Assembly (NCBI RefSeq): GCF_009026825.1
Contig: NZ_CP045032.1
Span: forward strand, 1-64,000
Direction of reading: 5' to 3'
Origin: Corynebacterium urogenitale
Lineage (GTDB): Bacteria > Actinomycetota > Actinomycetes > Mycobacteriales > Mycobacteriaceae
Length of the DNA: 64,000 bases
Shown: in pieces, positions 63,788-64,000 of the stretch
Layout: each line of letters begins with the position of its first letter
Position numbering within the stretch: position 1 is the first letter of the stretch
Notes under the pieces: generated by a model
Database searches by the model: none
Told to the model about the DNA's origin: nothing
The model's input: only the letters and a program-made list of their open reading frames with translations
Program-made: the position numbers and the translations under genes

Positions 63788-63835
63788 GTGAACGTGCGGC
63801 AAAACGTTTGCCGTTGCCGGGAAACCGGAAAATGA
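63788..63835 (+). CDS. Possible 15-residue leader peptide
   Basis: A GTG at 63788 preceded by GGGAG opens a 15-codon frame (MNVRQNVCRCRETGK) ending 42 nt before the next gene. It contains the dyad GGCAAA-ACG-TTTGCC (63798-63812). It could be a regulatory leader, but chance is not excluded. Confidence 0.2.
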   Translation: MNVRQNVCRCRETGK

Positions 63836-63877
63836 TCGTCGGATCGTTACTCAGATGGTGTAGAAGGAACTTGTTTC

Positions 63878-64000
63878 ATGGAAATCCCGCCCCCGCATTT
63901 TGGCCGGAGGAAAACACGCGTAGTCTCCGCGAACGAATGCGTTCGTGTTGAGCTGATGCTTCCTGCACCGATTGTCCAACGCCTGGCTGCCGAGTCGGCG
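63878..64000 (+). CDS. Partial CDS at the window edge, function unknown
   Basis: The ATG at 63878 follows AGAAGGAA by about 8 nt and the frame stays open to the window end. The 41 visible residues (MEIPPPHFGRRKTRVV, then CVRVELMLPAPIVQRL) are too few to assign. Confidence 0.5.
   Translation, partial: MEIPPPHFGRRKTRVVSANECVRVELMLPAPIVQRLAAESA

Overview
The window reads as the origin end of an actinobacterial chromosome, almost certainly a Corynebacterium. It opens on dnaA, followed by a DnaA-box-rich origin, dnaN, recF and a DciA-type gene. Further on come gyrB, gyrA, a DUF3566 gene and tRNA-Ile/tRNA-Ala. Next is the mycobacterial/corynebacterial block ppiA, crgA, pabA, then pknB-pknA-pbpA-rodA-pstP-fhaB-fhaA on the reverse strand, and tRNA-Leu. 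GC content is fairly high, GTG starts are common and several starts look leaderless. The lipophilic jeikeium/urealyticum group is a reasonable guess but is inference.

Layout. 1-5.4 kb: replication initiation genes and oriC. 5.5-14.2 kb: gyrB among accessory genes (GNAT acetyltransferase, secreted lipase, alpha/beta hydrolase, a large surface protein with an LAxTG-type sorting signal, a septum-formation-like lipoprotein). 14.3-18.2 kb: gyrA, DUF3566 protein, two tRNAs. 18.2-20.5 kb: a decayed zone with a palindromic element, a dipZ 3' remnant, a 26-bp-period repeat and an unknown ORF with a frameshifted end. 20.5-31.7 kb: fatty-acid desaturase with its reductase, a cupin, a GT87 mannosyltransferase, an ABC/YhgE/TetR cluster, a ZIP transporter and a DUF1846 protein. 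31.9-42.5 kb: katG, pabB, a lysine/alanine-rich membrane protein, an Abi remnant, a YkvI-type membrane protein, ppiA, a rhomboid, crgA and pabA. 42.6-53.2 kb: the Ser/Thr kinase and cell-shape operon.

53.3-64 kb is an acquired copper-resistance island. An IS6-family remnant marks its left edge. It carries a YdhK-like lipoprotein, a CPH-type copper P-ATPase with His-rich N-terminus, a small HMA protein, a CopS/CopR two-component system, a CueP-like lipoprotein and a Tat-exported multicopper oxidase. On the right it abuts the 5' stump of a DnaQ-type exonuclease gene and a frameshifted IS256-family transposase. A direct repeat identical to the CopR box known from C. glutamicum lies upstream of copRS, and a G-tract palindrome of CsoR type lies in front of the HMA/P-ATPase genes. 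The parts fit one extracytoplasmic and membrane copper detoxification pathway: sensing by CopS, transcription by CopR, export by the P-ATPase, oxidation of Cu(I) by the oxidase, and binding by CueP and YdhK.

The least explained signals are two related palindromic elements (18266-18367 and 30013-30103), a perfect 18-bp palindrome inside oriC, an ABC ATPase with altered catalytic motifs beside YhgE, and the unknown ORF at 19331.
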